Positions 1 through 8,339 of a DNA stretch of 64,000 bases are shown piece by piece. A model generated the notes under the pieces. The model searched no databases, was not told the DNA's origin, and worked only from the letters and a program-made list of their open reading frames with translations. The stretch is from Hyphomicrobiales bacterium (GTDB taxonomy: Bacteria; Pseudomonadota; Alphaproteobacteria; Rhizobiales; Rhizobiaceae). The stretch covers positions 62,001-126,000 of the forward strand of contig JAFKJU010000020.1 in NCBI GenBank assembly GCA_017305935.1. Reading direction: 5' to 3'. Made by a program: the position numbers and the translations under genes. Position 1 is the stretch's first letter, and each line of letters begins with the position of its first letter.

Positions 1-40
1 CGTGCTCGACATCATGCAGGGCCGGCTGCGCAACGCCTGA
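1..40 (+). CDS. C-terminal end of an unidentified gene (partial)
   Basis: Only the last 12 codons are inside the window (reading frame from base 2, ending ...IMQGRLRNA, TGA at 38-40). The assignment as coding rests on the open frame running straight into a strong terminator at 43-69. There is too little sequence to name a family. Confidence 0.5.
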   Translation, partial: VLDIMQGRLRNA

Positions 41-42
41 AG

Positions 43-70
43 AAAAGGGAGGGCATTGCCCTCCCTTTTT
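43..70. terminator. Bidirectional intrinsic terminator
   Basis: A perfect 12-bp stem, AAAAGGGAGGGC (43-54) pairing with GCCCTCCCTTTT (58-69), encloses the loop ATT. A T-run follows on the + strand and the matching A-run gives a U-tract on the - strand. It therefore serves both the rightward gene ending at 40 and the leftward kynA gene, whose stop codon (70-72) abuts it. Confidence 0.9.
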
Positions 71-900
71 TATAGAACCGTGCGAACCTTCCATAGTTCC
101 GGGAACAACTCCACCTCCAGCATCCGCCGCAGGTAGGAGACGCCGGCTGTGCCGCCGGTGCCGCGCTTGAGGCCGATGATGCGTTCGACCGTGGTGACGT
201 GGTTGAAGCGCCAGCGGCGGAAATAATCCTCGAAGTCGATCAGCTTTTCAGCGAGTTCATAAAGCGCCCAGTATTTGGTCGGGTCGCGATAGACTTCGCG
301 CCAGGCCGACAATACGGTTTCGCTTTCCTCGCGGGTGCTGCCGATCGTGCCTATGGCTTCCGCCGGAATGTCGAAGCCGTTGCGGCCGAGCAGCATCAGA
401 GCTTCCTGATAGAGGCTCGGCTGGTCGAGGATCGCCTGAAGCTTTTCGGTGATGCCGGCGTCGTGCTCATGCGGCTTCAGCATCACCAGATTGCGGTTGC
501 CAGCCAGGAATTCGATGGCGCGATATTGCCACGACTGGAATCCGGAGGACTGGCCGAGCGCATCGCGAAACGTGGTGTATTCGCTCGGCGTCATCGTGCG
601 CAGCACGTCCCAGGCGCTATTGAGCTGTTCGAAGATACGCGCGACGCGGGTCAGCATCTTGAAGGCCGGCTGCAATTCGTCGGCGCGCACCGCCCGACAG
701 GCGGCGCGGATCTCGTGGATCGCCAGTTTCATCCACAATTCCGAGGTCTGGTGCTGGATGATGAACAGCGGTTCGTCATGGGCATCCGACAACGGCGACT
801 GGGCATCCAGCACCTTGTCGAGCCTGAGATAGTCTGAATAGGACATTTTTTCGCGGAAATTCAGTTCCGCGCCATCGGGGTGGGGATCGCGGCCGGTCAT
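70..900 (-). CDS. kynA: Tryptophan 2,3-dioxygenase
   Basis: Haem enzyme that opens the indole ring of L-tryptophan to N-formylkynurenine, the first step of the kynurenine pathway, in the cytoplasm. Family hallmarks are [14 protein letters not shown] near the N terminus (substrate-pocket His) and [12 protein letters not shown] followed by [11 protein letters not shown] near the C terminus, where the His is the expected axial haem ligand. The start at 900 is chosen because its ATG overlaps the kynU stop as ATGA (897-900). The frame also stays open upstream to 939, but that extension lies inside kynU. The 276-aa product fits the family. It is the last gene of a three-gene operon. Confidence 0.93.
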   Translation of the reverse strand: MTGRDPHPDGAELNFREKMSYSDYLRLDKVLDAQSPLSDAHDEPLFIIQHQTSELWMKLAIHEIRAACRAVRADELQPAFKMLTRVARIFEQLNSAWDVLRTMTPSEYTTFRDALGQSSGFQSWQYRAIEFLAGNRNLVMLKPHEHDAGITEKLQAILDQPSLYQEALMLLGRNGFDIPAEAIGTIGSTREESETVLSAWREVYRDPTKYWALYELAEKLIDFEDYFRRWRFNHVTTVERIIGLKRGTGGTAGVSYLRRMLEVELFPELWKVRTVL

Positions 901-2096
901 GTCACCTTGCTCTTCTTCAGGAATTCGGGACGGTTCCAAAGCTCTTCTTTTATAACGCGCTCCAGAACGGCGGCGGCGGCCTTCACCTCTTCGAAACCGA
1001 TATAGAGCGGCGTGAAGCCGAAGCGGATGATATCGGGCGCGCGGAAATCGCCGATGACGTTGTTGGCGATCAGCGCCTGCATGACGGCATAGCCTTCGCC
1101 GTGGCGGAAGGAAACCTGCGAGCCGCGCCTCAGACCGTCCCGCGGCGAGGCGAGCACCAGATCCGGGCAGCGCGCCTCGACTTCCTCAACGAACAGGTCG
1201 CAGAGCGCAATCGAGCGTTCACGCACCGCCTGCATGTCGACGCCGTCCCATGCATCGAGGCCGGCTTCGAGCGCCAGCATCGACAACATCGGCGGCGTGC
1301 CGGCGCGCATGCGCTCGATGGACGCGCCGGGGCGGTAGTCGAGATCGAACAGGAACGGCGCCTCATGGCCGAGCCAACCGGAAATGGCCGGCTGCACCTT
1401 GTCCTGCAGGTCCGGGCGGACATAGATGAAGGCTGGGGCGCCGGGGCCGCCGTTCAGGTATTTATAGCCGCAACCGATGGCGAAATCCGCACCGGCGCCG
1501 GTGAGATCGACGGGAATGGCGCCGGCCGAATGGGCGAGATCCCAGATGGTGACGACGCCAGCGGCCTTTGCTTTCGCGGTCAGCGCCTTCATGTCATGCA
1601 GCCGCCCGGTCGCGTAATCGACCTCGGTCAGCATCAGCACGGCGACACTGTCGTCGATAGCCGCTTCCACCTCTTCGGGGGCGACGACCTTCAGGCTGTG
1701 CCCTTTGTCGACGGTGCGGATGACGCCGTCGGCAATATAAAGGTCGCTCGGGAAATTGCCGCGATCCGACAGGATCGTCCGGCGGCCGTCAACGGCCAGC
1801 GACAAGGCCGCCGTCAGCACCTTGAACAGGTTGACGGAGGTGGAATCGGCCGCGATGACCGAGCCGGCGGGGGCGCCGACCAGCCGGCCGATGCGGTCAC
1901 CGACGCGATTGGGCAGGTCGATCCAGCCGGCTGTGTTCCAGGCGCGGATCAACTGATTACCCCAGTTGTCCTTGATTTCGCTCGCCAGGCGGGTGCGCAC
2001 GGAGGTTGTCAGCGGTCCAAGCGAATTGCCGTCCAGATAGATCACCCCTTCGGGGATCTCGAACAGAGCCTTGGTGCGTTGGAAAATATCGGTCAT
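897..2096 (-). CDS. kynU: Kynureninase
   Basis: PLP enzyme that cleaves L-kynurenine to anthranilate and alanine. The 399-aa protein has the fold-type I signature with the PLP lysine in [13 protein letters not shown] and the typical N-terminal [11 protein letters not shown]. Its start overlaps the ligase stop by ATGA (2093-2096) and its stop overlaps kynA, so the three genes are translationally coupled. No kynurenine formamidase (kynB) lies in the window, so that step must be encoded elsewhere or be spontaneous or promiscuous. Confidence 0.93.
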   Translation of the reverse strand: MTDIFQRTKALFEIPEGVIYLDGNSLGPLTTSVRTRLASEIKDNWGNQLIRAWNTAGWIDLPNRVGDRIGRLVGAPAGSVIAADSTSVNLFKVLTAALSLAVDGRRTILSDRGNFPSDLYIADGVIRTVDKGHSLKVVAPEEVEAAIDDSVAVLMLTEVDYATGRLHDMKALTAKAKAAGVVTIWDLAHSAGAIPVDLTGAGADFAIGCGYKYLNGGPGAPAFIYVRPDLQDKVQPAISGWLGHEAPFLFDLDYRPGASIERMRAGTPPMLSMLALEAGLDAWDGVDMQAVRERSIALCDLFVEEVEARCPDLVLASPRDGLRRGSQVSFRHGEGYAVMQALIANNVIGDFRAPDIIRFGFTPLYIGFEEVKAAAAVLERVIKEELWNRPEFLKKSKVT

Positions 2097-3721
2097 GATG
2101 CGGTCGCGTTCTTTCTCAACTGGAAGCGCTGGATCTTGCCGGTTTCGGTCTTCGGCAGGCTGTCGACATAGTGGATCGCCCGCGGATACTTATAGGGGGC
2201 GATAGTGGCCTTGACGTGGGCCTGCAGCTTCAGCGTCATCATCTCGTCGCCAGAAACGCCCGGAACCAGCACCACGTAAGCGGCGACGATCTGCCCGCGC
2301 GCCTCGTCGGCCATGCCGATGACGGCGCATTCGGCGACGTCGTCATGGGCAAGCAGTGCCGCCTCTACCTCCGGCCCGGCAATATTATAGCCGGCGGAGA
2401 TGATCATGTCGTCGGCGCGGGCGGCGAAATGGAAATGGCCGTCCTCGTCCTGGTAGAAGGCATCGCCCGTCAGGTTCCAGCCCTGCTTGACGTAGTCCTT
2501 CTGGCGCTCGTCGGCGAGGTAACGGCAGCCGGTGGGACCACGCACCGCCAGCTTGCCGATCGTGCCGCGCGGCACCTCGTTCATCTGGTCGTCGACGATG
2601 CGGGCTTCATAACCCTTGACCGGCAGGCCGGTGGAGCCGGCGGCGCGGTCATCCAGGCGGTTGGAAATGAAGACATGCAGCATTTCGGTGGAGCCGATGC
2701 CGTCGAGGATCGGCTTGCCGGTCTTTTCCACCCAGCTGTCATAGACGGGCGGCGGCAGCGTCTCGCCGGCCGAGACGGCGATGCGCAGCGACGAGAGATC
2801 GGCACCCTGGTCCATCGCCGCCAGCATGGCGCGATAGGCGGTAGGGGCGGTGAAGCTGATCGTCGCCTTGTAGGTCTCGATGATCTTGACCATGTTCGGC
2901 GGCGTCGCCTGCTCCAGCAGGGCGGCCGCAGCGCCGAAGCGCAATGGGAAAATCGCCAGCCCCCCGAGGCCGAAGGTGAAGGCGATCGGCGGCGAACCGA
3001 CGAACACGTCGTCCGGCTGCACGTTCAGCACGTCCTTGGCATAGGCGTCGGCGATGATCAGCAGGTCGCGATGGAAATGCATCGTCGCCTTCGGCACGCC
3101 GGTTGTCCCCGAGGTGAAGCCGAGCAGGGCGACATCGTCGCGGCCGGTCTTCACCGCCTCGAATTTCACCGGCTTGTCGAGCGCGATCCGATCCAGCTCG
3201 GCGTCGTGATTGGCGCTGCCGTCGAAGCCGACGACCTGCTTGAGGAAGTCGTTGTCCTTGGCGCAAAGCACCAGTTCCTCGATGATGCGCGTATCGCACA
3301 GCGCAAGGCTGATTTCGGCCTTGTCGATGATCTTCTTGAGTTCGCCGGCACGCAGCATCGGCATGGTGTTGACGACGACGGCGCCCGCCTTGGTCGCGGC
3401 CAGCCAGCAGGCGATCATCGCCGGATTGTTGGCCGAGCGGATCAGGATGCGGTTGCCCGGCTTGACGCCGTAATCCTCGACCAGAGCATGAGCGAGCCGG
3501 TTGCTCCAGTCCGTCAGCTCCTTGTAGGTGCGGCGGCGACCGTTGCCGATCAGGGCTGTATTGTCGCCGAAACCCTTGTCTACCATGCGGTCGGTGAATT
3601 CGACGGCGGCGTTCAGATAATCCGGATAGTCATAACCGTCGAGGAGGAATTCCGGCCATTCCTCGCGTGGCGGAAGGTTATCGCGCGTGAAAGTGTCGAC
3701 ATGCGCCGAAGGGCTCAACAT
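2093..3721 (-). CDS. abmG: 2-aminobenzoate-CoA ligase (benzoate-CoA ligase family)
   Basis: Adenylate-forming acyl-CoA ligase of 542 aa with the AMP-binding P-loop LLGFTSGTTGVPKATMHFH (around residue 200), the IGSTEMLHVF motif, and the C-terminal GDAFYQDEDGHFHFAARADD and KTETGKIQR lysine motifs. Overall it resembles aryl-CoA ligases of the aminobenzoate/benzoate type. Co-transcription with kynU, which produces anthranilate, argues that the substrate is 2-aminobenzoate, feeding an anthraniloyl-CoA pathway rather than anthranilate dioxygenation. An AAGGGGAA sequence about 10 nt before the ATG can serve as the ribosome-binding site. Substrate assignment is by context and similarity. The anthraniloyl-CoA monooxygenase is not in the window. 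Confidence 0.82.
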   Translation of the reverse strand: MLSPSAHVDTFTRDNLPPREEWPEFLLDGYDYPDYLNAAVEFTDRMVDKGFGDNTALIGNGRRRTYKELTDWSNRLAHALVEDYGVKPGNRILIRSANNPAMIACWLAATKAGAVVVNTMPMLRAGELKKIIDKAEISLALCDTRIIEELVLCAKDNDFLKQVVGFDGSANHDAELDRIALDKPVKFEAVKTGRDDVALLGFTSGTTGVPKATMHFHRDLLIIADAYAKDVLNVQPDDVFVGSPPIAFTFGLGGLAIFPLRFGAAAALLEQATPPNMVKIIETYKATISFTAPTAYRAMLAAMDQGADLSSLRIAVSAGETLPPPVYDSWVEKTGKPILDGIGSTEMLHVFISNRLDDRAAGSTGLPVKGYEARIVDDQMNEVPRGTIGKLAVRGPTGCRYLADERQKDYVKQGWNLTGDAFYQDEDGHFHFAARADDMIISAGYNIAGPEVEAALLAHDDVAECAVIGMADEARGQIVAAYVVLVPGVSGDEMMTLKLQAHVKATIAPYKYPRAIHYVDSLPKTETGKIQRFQLRKNATAS

Positions 3722-3996
3722 GGTTGATCGTTCCCCTTTTTATGGGGCAATCCCGGCCGGAACCGCTTGTGCGGCTTGCGTCCGACGACTGCCAATACTC
3801 TGTTCCCTATGGGCGCAGGTTACACCAGCCGAAATCTATTTCAAGTTTAAAATATTTATCGATCCGACGTCATTTGTTGGCGAAACGCCTGCGCTAAAAC
3901 ATGTCGCGCAAAAGTGTGCAGCGGCTTTGCGACAACGACATGCGAAAATAAAAGACCTGAAGCGCAAGGAGCGAATCCGGAAGATCGCGACGCGCT
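3722..3996. other. Intergenic region upstream of the kynurenine operon
   Basis: 275 bp between the DUF454 gene and the leftward ligase gene. It is more AT-rich than its surroundings (for example 3838-3865 and 3940-3965) and should carry the operon promoter. No convincing operator palindrome or U-tract terminator was found. An open frame running rightward across it has no recognisable product. Confidence 0.4.
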
Positions 3997-4362
3997 TTAG
4001 CGGTTGCGCTCGTCCGGTCGCGTCAGAATGAAGGTAGCGCTGCCAGCCATGAGAAGCGCAACCAGGATCGCAGCCAGTGGGCCGGGATGGCGGCCGAACC
4101 AGTAGGCGGCATAGCTTGCCGCCATGAGCAGGCAGGCCATCGTCTTCGCCCTGCGGCTGATCGCGCCGCGCTCTCGCCAGTCGCGCAAGGGTGGGCCGAA
4201 GATCCTGTGGTCGAGCAACCAGGCTTCGAGGCGTGGCGACGAGCGGGCGAAAGCCCAGGCCGCCAGCAACAGGAACGGCGTCGTCGGCAACACAGGCAGG
4301 AAGGCGCCGATGATGCCGACGACGACCATCGACCAACCGAAAGCGAGATAGACGAACCGCAT
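3997..4362 (-). CDS. DUF454 (YbaN-like) inner-membrane protein
   Basis: Small membrane protein of unknown function with the DUF454 signature: a first hydrophobic segment (YLAFGWSMVVVGIIGAFLP), then LPTTPFLLLAAWAFARSSPR, then a second pair of helices near the C terminus. The chosen start (MRFVYLAFGW) gives 121 aa, the usual length. The frame is open further upstream and a start at 4434, overlapping copZ, is possible. It lies 43 bp downstream of copZ on the same strand with no terminator between, so it is probably expressed from the same CueR-type promoter. Confidence 0.75.
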   Translation of the reverse strand: MRFVYLAFGWSMVVVGIIGAFLPVLPTTPFLLLAAWAFARSSPRLEAWLLDHRIFGPPLRDWRERGAISRRAKTMACLLMAASYAAYWFGRHPGPLAAILVALLMAGSATFILTRPDERNR

Positions 4363-4405
4363 GAAAGGCGCCGGGCGCCAGACCTTTCTCCGGCTCCGGG
4401 ACCGG

Positions 4406-4603
4406 TTATCCAAGCGTTGCCGGATAGCCGGCATCGTCCAGAGACTTAAGAATTTTCGCGCTTTCGGCAAGGGTTTCGATGCGCACCGTCCTGGTCGCCA
4501 GATCGGTGGAGACGGTGGCGGCGGTGTCGACCTCCTTGACGGCTTCGGTGATCGCCTTGACGCAGTGGCCGCAGGACATGTCGGGAACGGAAAGTGTCAG
4601 CAT
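4406..4603 (-). CDS. copZ: Copper chaperone, heavy-metal-associated domain
   Basis: A 65-aa single HMA domain starting MLTLSVPDMSCGHC, with the metal-binding MxCxxC motif at residues 9-14 and a beta-alpha-beta-beta-alpha-beta length. Cytoplasmic Cu(I) carrier that would deliver copper to CopA or to CueR. The start is supported by a GAGGAAG ribosome-binding site 5-6 nt upstream. It is divergent from copA and has its own CueR-type promoter at 4641-4672. Confidence 0.9.
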   Translation of the reverse strand: MLTLSVPDMSCGHCVKAITEAVKEVDTAATVSTDLATRTVRIETLAESAKILKSLDDAGYPATLG

Positions 4604-4640
4604 GGCTTCCTCGCATCTTCTGGAATAACAGGGCGCCACC

Positions 4641-4672
4641 CTTATGAAGCTTCCTGCCACTGGAAGGTCAAT
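4641..4672 (-). promoter_or_regulatory. CueR-type promoter/operator of copZ
   Basis: Read leftward there is TTGACC (-35, 4671-4666), a 19-bp spacer, and CATAAG (-10, 4646-4641). The long spacer is the hallmark of MerR-family activated promoters. Within it lies the dyad ACCTTCC-N7-GGAAGCT (4668-4648), one mismatch from a perfect inverted repeat. Confidence 0.8.
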
Positions 4673-4709
4673 CCTGTTTGCGAAAAATTCAGAAGCATCA
4701 AAAATGCCA

Positions 4710-4740
4710 TTGACCTTCCCGTGACTGGAAGGTCTAGACC
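4710..4740 (+). promoter_or_regulatory. CueR-type promoter/operator of copA
   Basis: TTGACC (-35, 4710-4715) and a -10-like TAGACC (4735-4740) are separated by 19 bp. The spacer carries a perfect inverted repeat, ACCTTCC (4713-4719) - 7 bp - GGAAGGT (4727-4733), matching the known CueR-responsive copA promoter architecture. It lies 38 bp before the copA start. Confidence 0.85.
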
Positions 4741-4778
4741 CATGCGAATTGGAAAAATACCGAGTGAGGACCAGAAGC

Positions 4779-7217
4779 ATGACGGCTCTGAAACGCATCA
4801 ACCTTCCCGTCGAAGGCATGACCTGCGCCTCCTGCGTGCGCCGGGTCGAAAACGCCATACGCAAGCTGCCGGACGTAAAAGAGGTGTCCGTGAACCTTGC
4901 CACCGAATCGGCTGAGGTGAGCCTGGTGCCGTCGGCAGAAATGACGCCAGTGGTCGAGGCGATCCGCAAGGCGGGCTATGATGTCCCGGCAAGCGTGGTG
5001 GATCTGGAAATCGAGGGCATGACCTGCGCCTCCTGCGTACGCCGGGTGGAAAAGGCGCTGAACGACGTACCAGGTGTTTCGGCGGCAAGCGTCAATCTCG
5101 CCAGCGAGCGCGCCCATGTCGAAGGCCTCGGCACGCTGCCGGCCGGTGCATTGATTGCCGCCGTGCGCAAGGTCGGTTATCAGGCGCGACTGGTCACCAA
5201 GGCCGCCGACGCCGGGACGGAGAACCGCGACCGGCACCTGGCGGCGCTGCGCCGTGACGCCATCGTCGCGGCGATCCTGACCGCGCCTGTCTTCGTGCTC
5301 GAAATGGGCTCGCACCTCTTCATGTCCTTCCACCATTGGCTGGCCATGACCTTCGGGCAGCAGACGATCTATGTGATCTCGTTCCTGCTCGCGACGCTGG
5401 TGCAGTTCGGCCCGGGCCTGCGCTTCTATCGTCACGGCATTCCGGCATTGCTGCGGCTGGCCCCCGACATGAATTCGCTTGTCGCCATCGGCTCGACCGC
5501 CGCCTGGGCCTATTCGACCGTTGCCACCTTCTTTCCGCAATTGATGCCGGCCGGCACGGCGAATGTCTATTTCGAATCCGCCGCCGTCATCGTTACCCTC
5601 GTCCTGTTCGGCCGCTATCTCGAAGCCCGCGCCAAGGGGCAGGCGGGCGATGCCATCCGCAAGCTGCTGGATCTCAGCCCGCGCACCGCCCGCGTCGCGC
5701 GCGACGGCACCTTAGTGGACGTGCCTGTCGACGAGGTGATGGCGGGCGATATGCTCGAAGCGCGTCCCGGCGAGCGCATCGCCGTGGATGGGACCGTCCT
5801 CGACGGCAATTCGCATGTCGATGAATCGATGATTTCGGGCGAGCCGATCCCGGTCGAAAAGCGGGAAGGTTCGGCCCTGCTCGCCGGCACCATCAACGGC
5901 CAGGGCAGCCTGCGCTACAGGGCGACAAAGGTCGGCGCGGAAACGCTGCTGGCGCAGATCGTGCGCATGGTCGAGCAGGCGCAAGGCGCGAAACTGCCGA
6001 TCCAATCGCTGCTCGACCGGGTGACGGCGGTATTCGTGCCCGTGGTCATCGGCGTCGCGCTGCTGACCTTTGTGGCATGGATGCTCGCCGGTCCGGAAAA
6101 CGCGTTTGGCGTCGCGCTGGTCCATGCCGTTTCGGTGCTGATCATCGCCTGCCCCTGCGCCATGGGCCTGGCGACGCCGGCCTCGATCATGGTGGCGACC
6201 GGCCGCGCCGCCGAAATGGGCATCCTGTTCCGCCGCGGCGAAGCCCTGCAAACACTGAAGGACGCCCGCACCGTCGCGCTGGACAAGACCGGCACCCTGA
6301 CCAAGGGCCATCCGGAACTCACCGATCTCATCCCACTGCCTGGTTTCGAGCGCGACGAAATCCTGCGGCTGACGGCCTCGGCCGAAGCGCGTTCCGAACA
6401 TCCGGTCGCCGCCGCCATCGTCACGGCTGCGACAGGGCAAGGCCTTGCCCTGTCGCCGGCAACCGATTTCCACACCGAAACCGGGCTCGGTATCGTCGCC
6501 ACGGTCGAGGGCCATGCCGTGCTCGTCGGCGCCGACCGCTTCATGACCGGGCGCGGCATCGACCCCGCCGCCTTGCGCGACGAAGCCGCGCGGGCAGGGG
6601 AGGCGGGGCGCACGCCGCTCTATGTCGCCATCGACGGCCGGCTTGCGGCGCTTGTCTGCGTTTCCGATCCGGTCAAGGAGACGACGCCGGACGCCATCCG
6701 CCGCCTGCACGATCTCGGTCTCGGCGTCGCCATGCTGACCGGTGACAACAGCCGCACGGCACAAGCCGTCGCCGGCCCGCTTGGCATCGATACGGTGGTG
6801 GCCGAGGTTCTGCCCGGCGGCAAGGTGGATGCGATCCGCGAAATCGCCGGCCGCGCCGGTCCGGTCGTCTTCGTCGGCGACGGCATCAACGATGCGCCGG
6901 CCTTGGCCGAAGCCTCCGTCGGCCTTGCCATCGGCACAGGCACGGATATCGCCATCGAAAGCGCCGACGTCGTGCTGATGTCTGGCGACCTTCAGGGCGT
7001 CGCCCGCGCCATCGGCGTCTCAAAAGCGACGATGCGCAACATCGCCCAAAACCTGTTCTGGGCCTTCGCCTACAATATCGTGCTGATCCCCGTCGCCGCA
7101 GGCGCCTTTTCCGGCCTCACCGGCTGGACGCTGTCGCCGATGCTGGCTGCCGGAGCCATGGCGATGTCGAGCGTCTTCGTTCTCGCCAACGCCATGCGCC
7201 TCAAACAGTTGAAATGA
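4779..7217 (+). CDS. copA: Cu(I)-exporting P1B-type ATPase
   Basis: Exports cytoplasmic Cu(I) across the inner membrane at the cost of ATP. The 812-aa protein has two N-terminal HMA domains with MTCASC at about residues 14-19 and 81-86, the actuator-domain SGEP (about 352), the transmembrane CPC metal site ([13 protein letters not shown], about 459), the phosphorylated Asp in DKTGT (about 501), and [10 protein letters not shown] (about 700). The ATG at 4779 is preferred over an upstream in-frame ATG at 4749 because it is preceded by GAGGACC and starts just before the first HMA. Expression is expected to be CueR-dependent. Confidence 0.96.
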   Translation: MTALKRINLPVEGMTCASCVRRVENAIRKLPDVKEVSVNLATESAEVSLVPSAEMTPVVEAIRKAGYDVPASVVDLEIEGMTCASCVRRVEKALNDVPGVSAASVNLASERAHVEGLGTLPAGALIAAVRKVGYQARLVTKAADAGTENRDRHLAALRRDAIVAAILTAPVFVLEMGSHLFMSFHHWLAMTFGQQTIYVISFLLATLVQFGPGLRFYRHGIPALLRLAPDMNSLVAIGSTAAWAYSTVATFFPQLMPAGTANVYFESAAVIVTLVLFGRYLEARAKGQAGDAIRKLLDLSPRTARVARDGTLVDVPVDEVMAGDMLEARPGERIAVDGTVLDGNSHVDESMISGEPIPVEKREGSALLAGTINGQGSLRYRATKVGAETLLAQIVRMVEQAQGAKLPIQSLLDRVTAVFVPVVIGVALLTFVAWMLAGPENAFGVALVHAVSVLIIACPCAMGLATPASIMVATGRAAEMGILFRRGEALQTLKDARTVALDKTGTLTKGHPELTDLIPLPGFERDEILRLTASAEARSEHPVAAAIVTAATGQGLALSPATDFHTETGLGIVATVEGHAVLVGADRFMTGRGIDPAALRDEAARAGEAGRTPLYVAIDGRLAALVCVSDPVKETTPDAIRRLHDLGLGVAMLTGDNSRTAQAVAGPLGIDTVVAEVLPGGKVDAIREIAGRAGPVVFVGDGINDAPALAEASVGLAIGTGTDIAIESADVVLMSGDLQGVARAIGVSKATMRNIAQNLFWAFAYNIVLIPVAAGAFSGLTGWTLSPMLAAGAMAMSSVFVLANAMRLKQLK

Positions 7218-7221
7218 TTCT

Positions 7222-7275
7222 TCGAGATCGCATGATCCTATCCAAGAACCGCTTCACACTGTTTGGGATCATGCT
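7222..7275. repeat. Rhizobial palindromic intergenic element
   Basis: Inverted arms GCATGATCC (7230-7238) and GGATCATGC (7266-7274) flank a core containing CCGCTTCACACT. This combination is typical of short palindromic elements scattered between rhizobial genes. It sits between the convergent copA and cueR genes and overlaps the cueR stop codon (7269-7271), where it could act as a transcript-end hairpin. Confidence 0.7.
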
Positions 7276-7676
7276 CCGTTCTGGCACCGGACCTGCCCGG
7301 AAAGCTCGTCTATGATCGGGCAATCCGGGCGGTCGTCGCCATGGCAATGGGCGACCAGATGGGTCAGCGCCTCGCGCAGGCTCGACAATTCCTTGAGCTT
7401 GCGGTCGATATCGGCAAGCTTCGTCTCGGCGATTGCCTTCACCTCGGCGCTGGCGCGCTGCTTGTCGTCGTAGAGTGACAGAAGCTGGCGACATTCCTCG
7501 ACGGAAAAGCCGAGGTTGCGCGAGCGATGCAGGAATTGCAGCCGGCCGATATGCATCTCGGAATAATCGCGATAGCCGTTTTGCGCCCGGTCGGCCGCAA
7601 TAAGGCCGATTTCCTCGTAATATCGTATCGTCTTCGCCGGCAGGCCGGATCGACGAGATGCCGCCCCGATATTCAT
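7269..7676 (-). CDS. cueR: Copper-responsive MerR-family activator
   Basis: 135-aa MerR-family regulator with an N-terminal winged helix (IGAASRRSGLPAKTIRYYEE), a dimerisation helix, and the two metal-loop cysteines C111 and C119 separated by seven residues (CHGDDRPDC), the spacing that defines CueR-type Cu(I)/Ag(I) sensors. It is convergent with copA. The two 19-bp-spacer promoters upstream of copZ and copA are its obvious targets. A further Cys near the C terminus (C131) is seen. Confidence 0.9.
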   Translation of the reverse strand: MNIGAASRRSGLPAKTIRYYEEIGLIAADRAQNGYRDYSEMHIGRLQFLHRSRNLGFSVEECRQLLSLYDDKQRASAEVKAIAETKLADIDRKLKELSSLREALTHLVAHCHGDDRPDCPIIDELSGQVRCQNGA

Positions 7677-7841
7677 GCTCTCGCCTCGTCATGCACATGG
7701 TCGTGACCGTCAATGTGGGGCGAAGTGGCCGCGCTTGCAAGCGCGGCCCAACGGCAATCCTGGCCGACTGCTTGCCCTGCGGGTCCGAAACGTATATGCG
7801 ACGAGGGATTTTTTCGCGCCGGAACCGGAGATGCGCCGAAA

Positions 7842-8246
7842 GTGAGCCAGAGCAGACATAGCCTGACGCACAGCCGTGCCGCGCAAGCGGCCGCGTGCCG
7901 GCGGCTGTCGCCGCTGCTCTCCGGCTGCCTGCTGTTCCTGTTCGCGCTCGTCAGTTTTTCGCTTGGACATGCCCAGGTTCTGACGCTGGGACGCGCCGGC
8001 GCCATGGGCGCGGAAAAGCCCGGCCAGACGCTCTATGCCGGAAACCGCGACAGCAATCGCGCCACGCCGATCATCGAGCGCAAGGATCCGCCACAGACGG
8101 TCTGGACAGGCGACGGCTGGGGATTGACGGCGATCCGCGCTCTGCCATCGCCCTATTTTACCGCCGTACGGCTCCTGCCGGTTGAACCGCAGGCCTTGCC
8201 GCTGCCCGCTCGACGCGACCGCCTGCCGCGCGGGCCGCCGGCCTGA
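7842..8246 (+). CDS. Unknown protein with one transmembrane segment
   Basis: No family recognised. From the GTG at 7842 (CGGAG 9 nt upstream) the product is 134 aa: a short basic cytoplasmic stretch, one hydrophobic helix (LSGCLLFLFALVSFSLGHA, residues about 28-46) that could be a signal anchor, then a proline- and arginine-rich C-terminal region. It lies 93 bp upstream of secDF on the same strand. The start is uncertain because the frame is open upstream. Confidence 0.45.
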   Translation: MSQSRHSLTHSRAAQAAACRRLSPLLSGCLLFLFALVSFSLGHAQVLTLGRAGAMGAEKPGQTLYAGNRDSNRATPIIERKDPPQTVWTGDGWGLTAIRALPSPYFTAVRLLPVEPQALPLPARRDRLPRGPPA

Positions 8247-8339
8247 TCTTCTTGTGCGTTTCCGCAACGCCATTCCGGCCTAACCGGATTTCGCGCGGCG
8301 CTTGCCGTTGCTTTTTTCTTTTCCGCAAGGACCAGACAC

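Noticed and set aside
3687-4031. A 114-codon rightward frame across the kynurenine-operon promoter region
   Set aside because: It starts inside the ligase gene on the other strand, has no good ribosome-binding site and no protein-like features.
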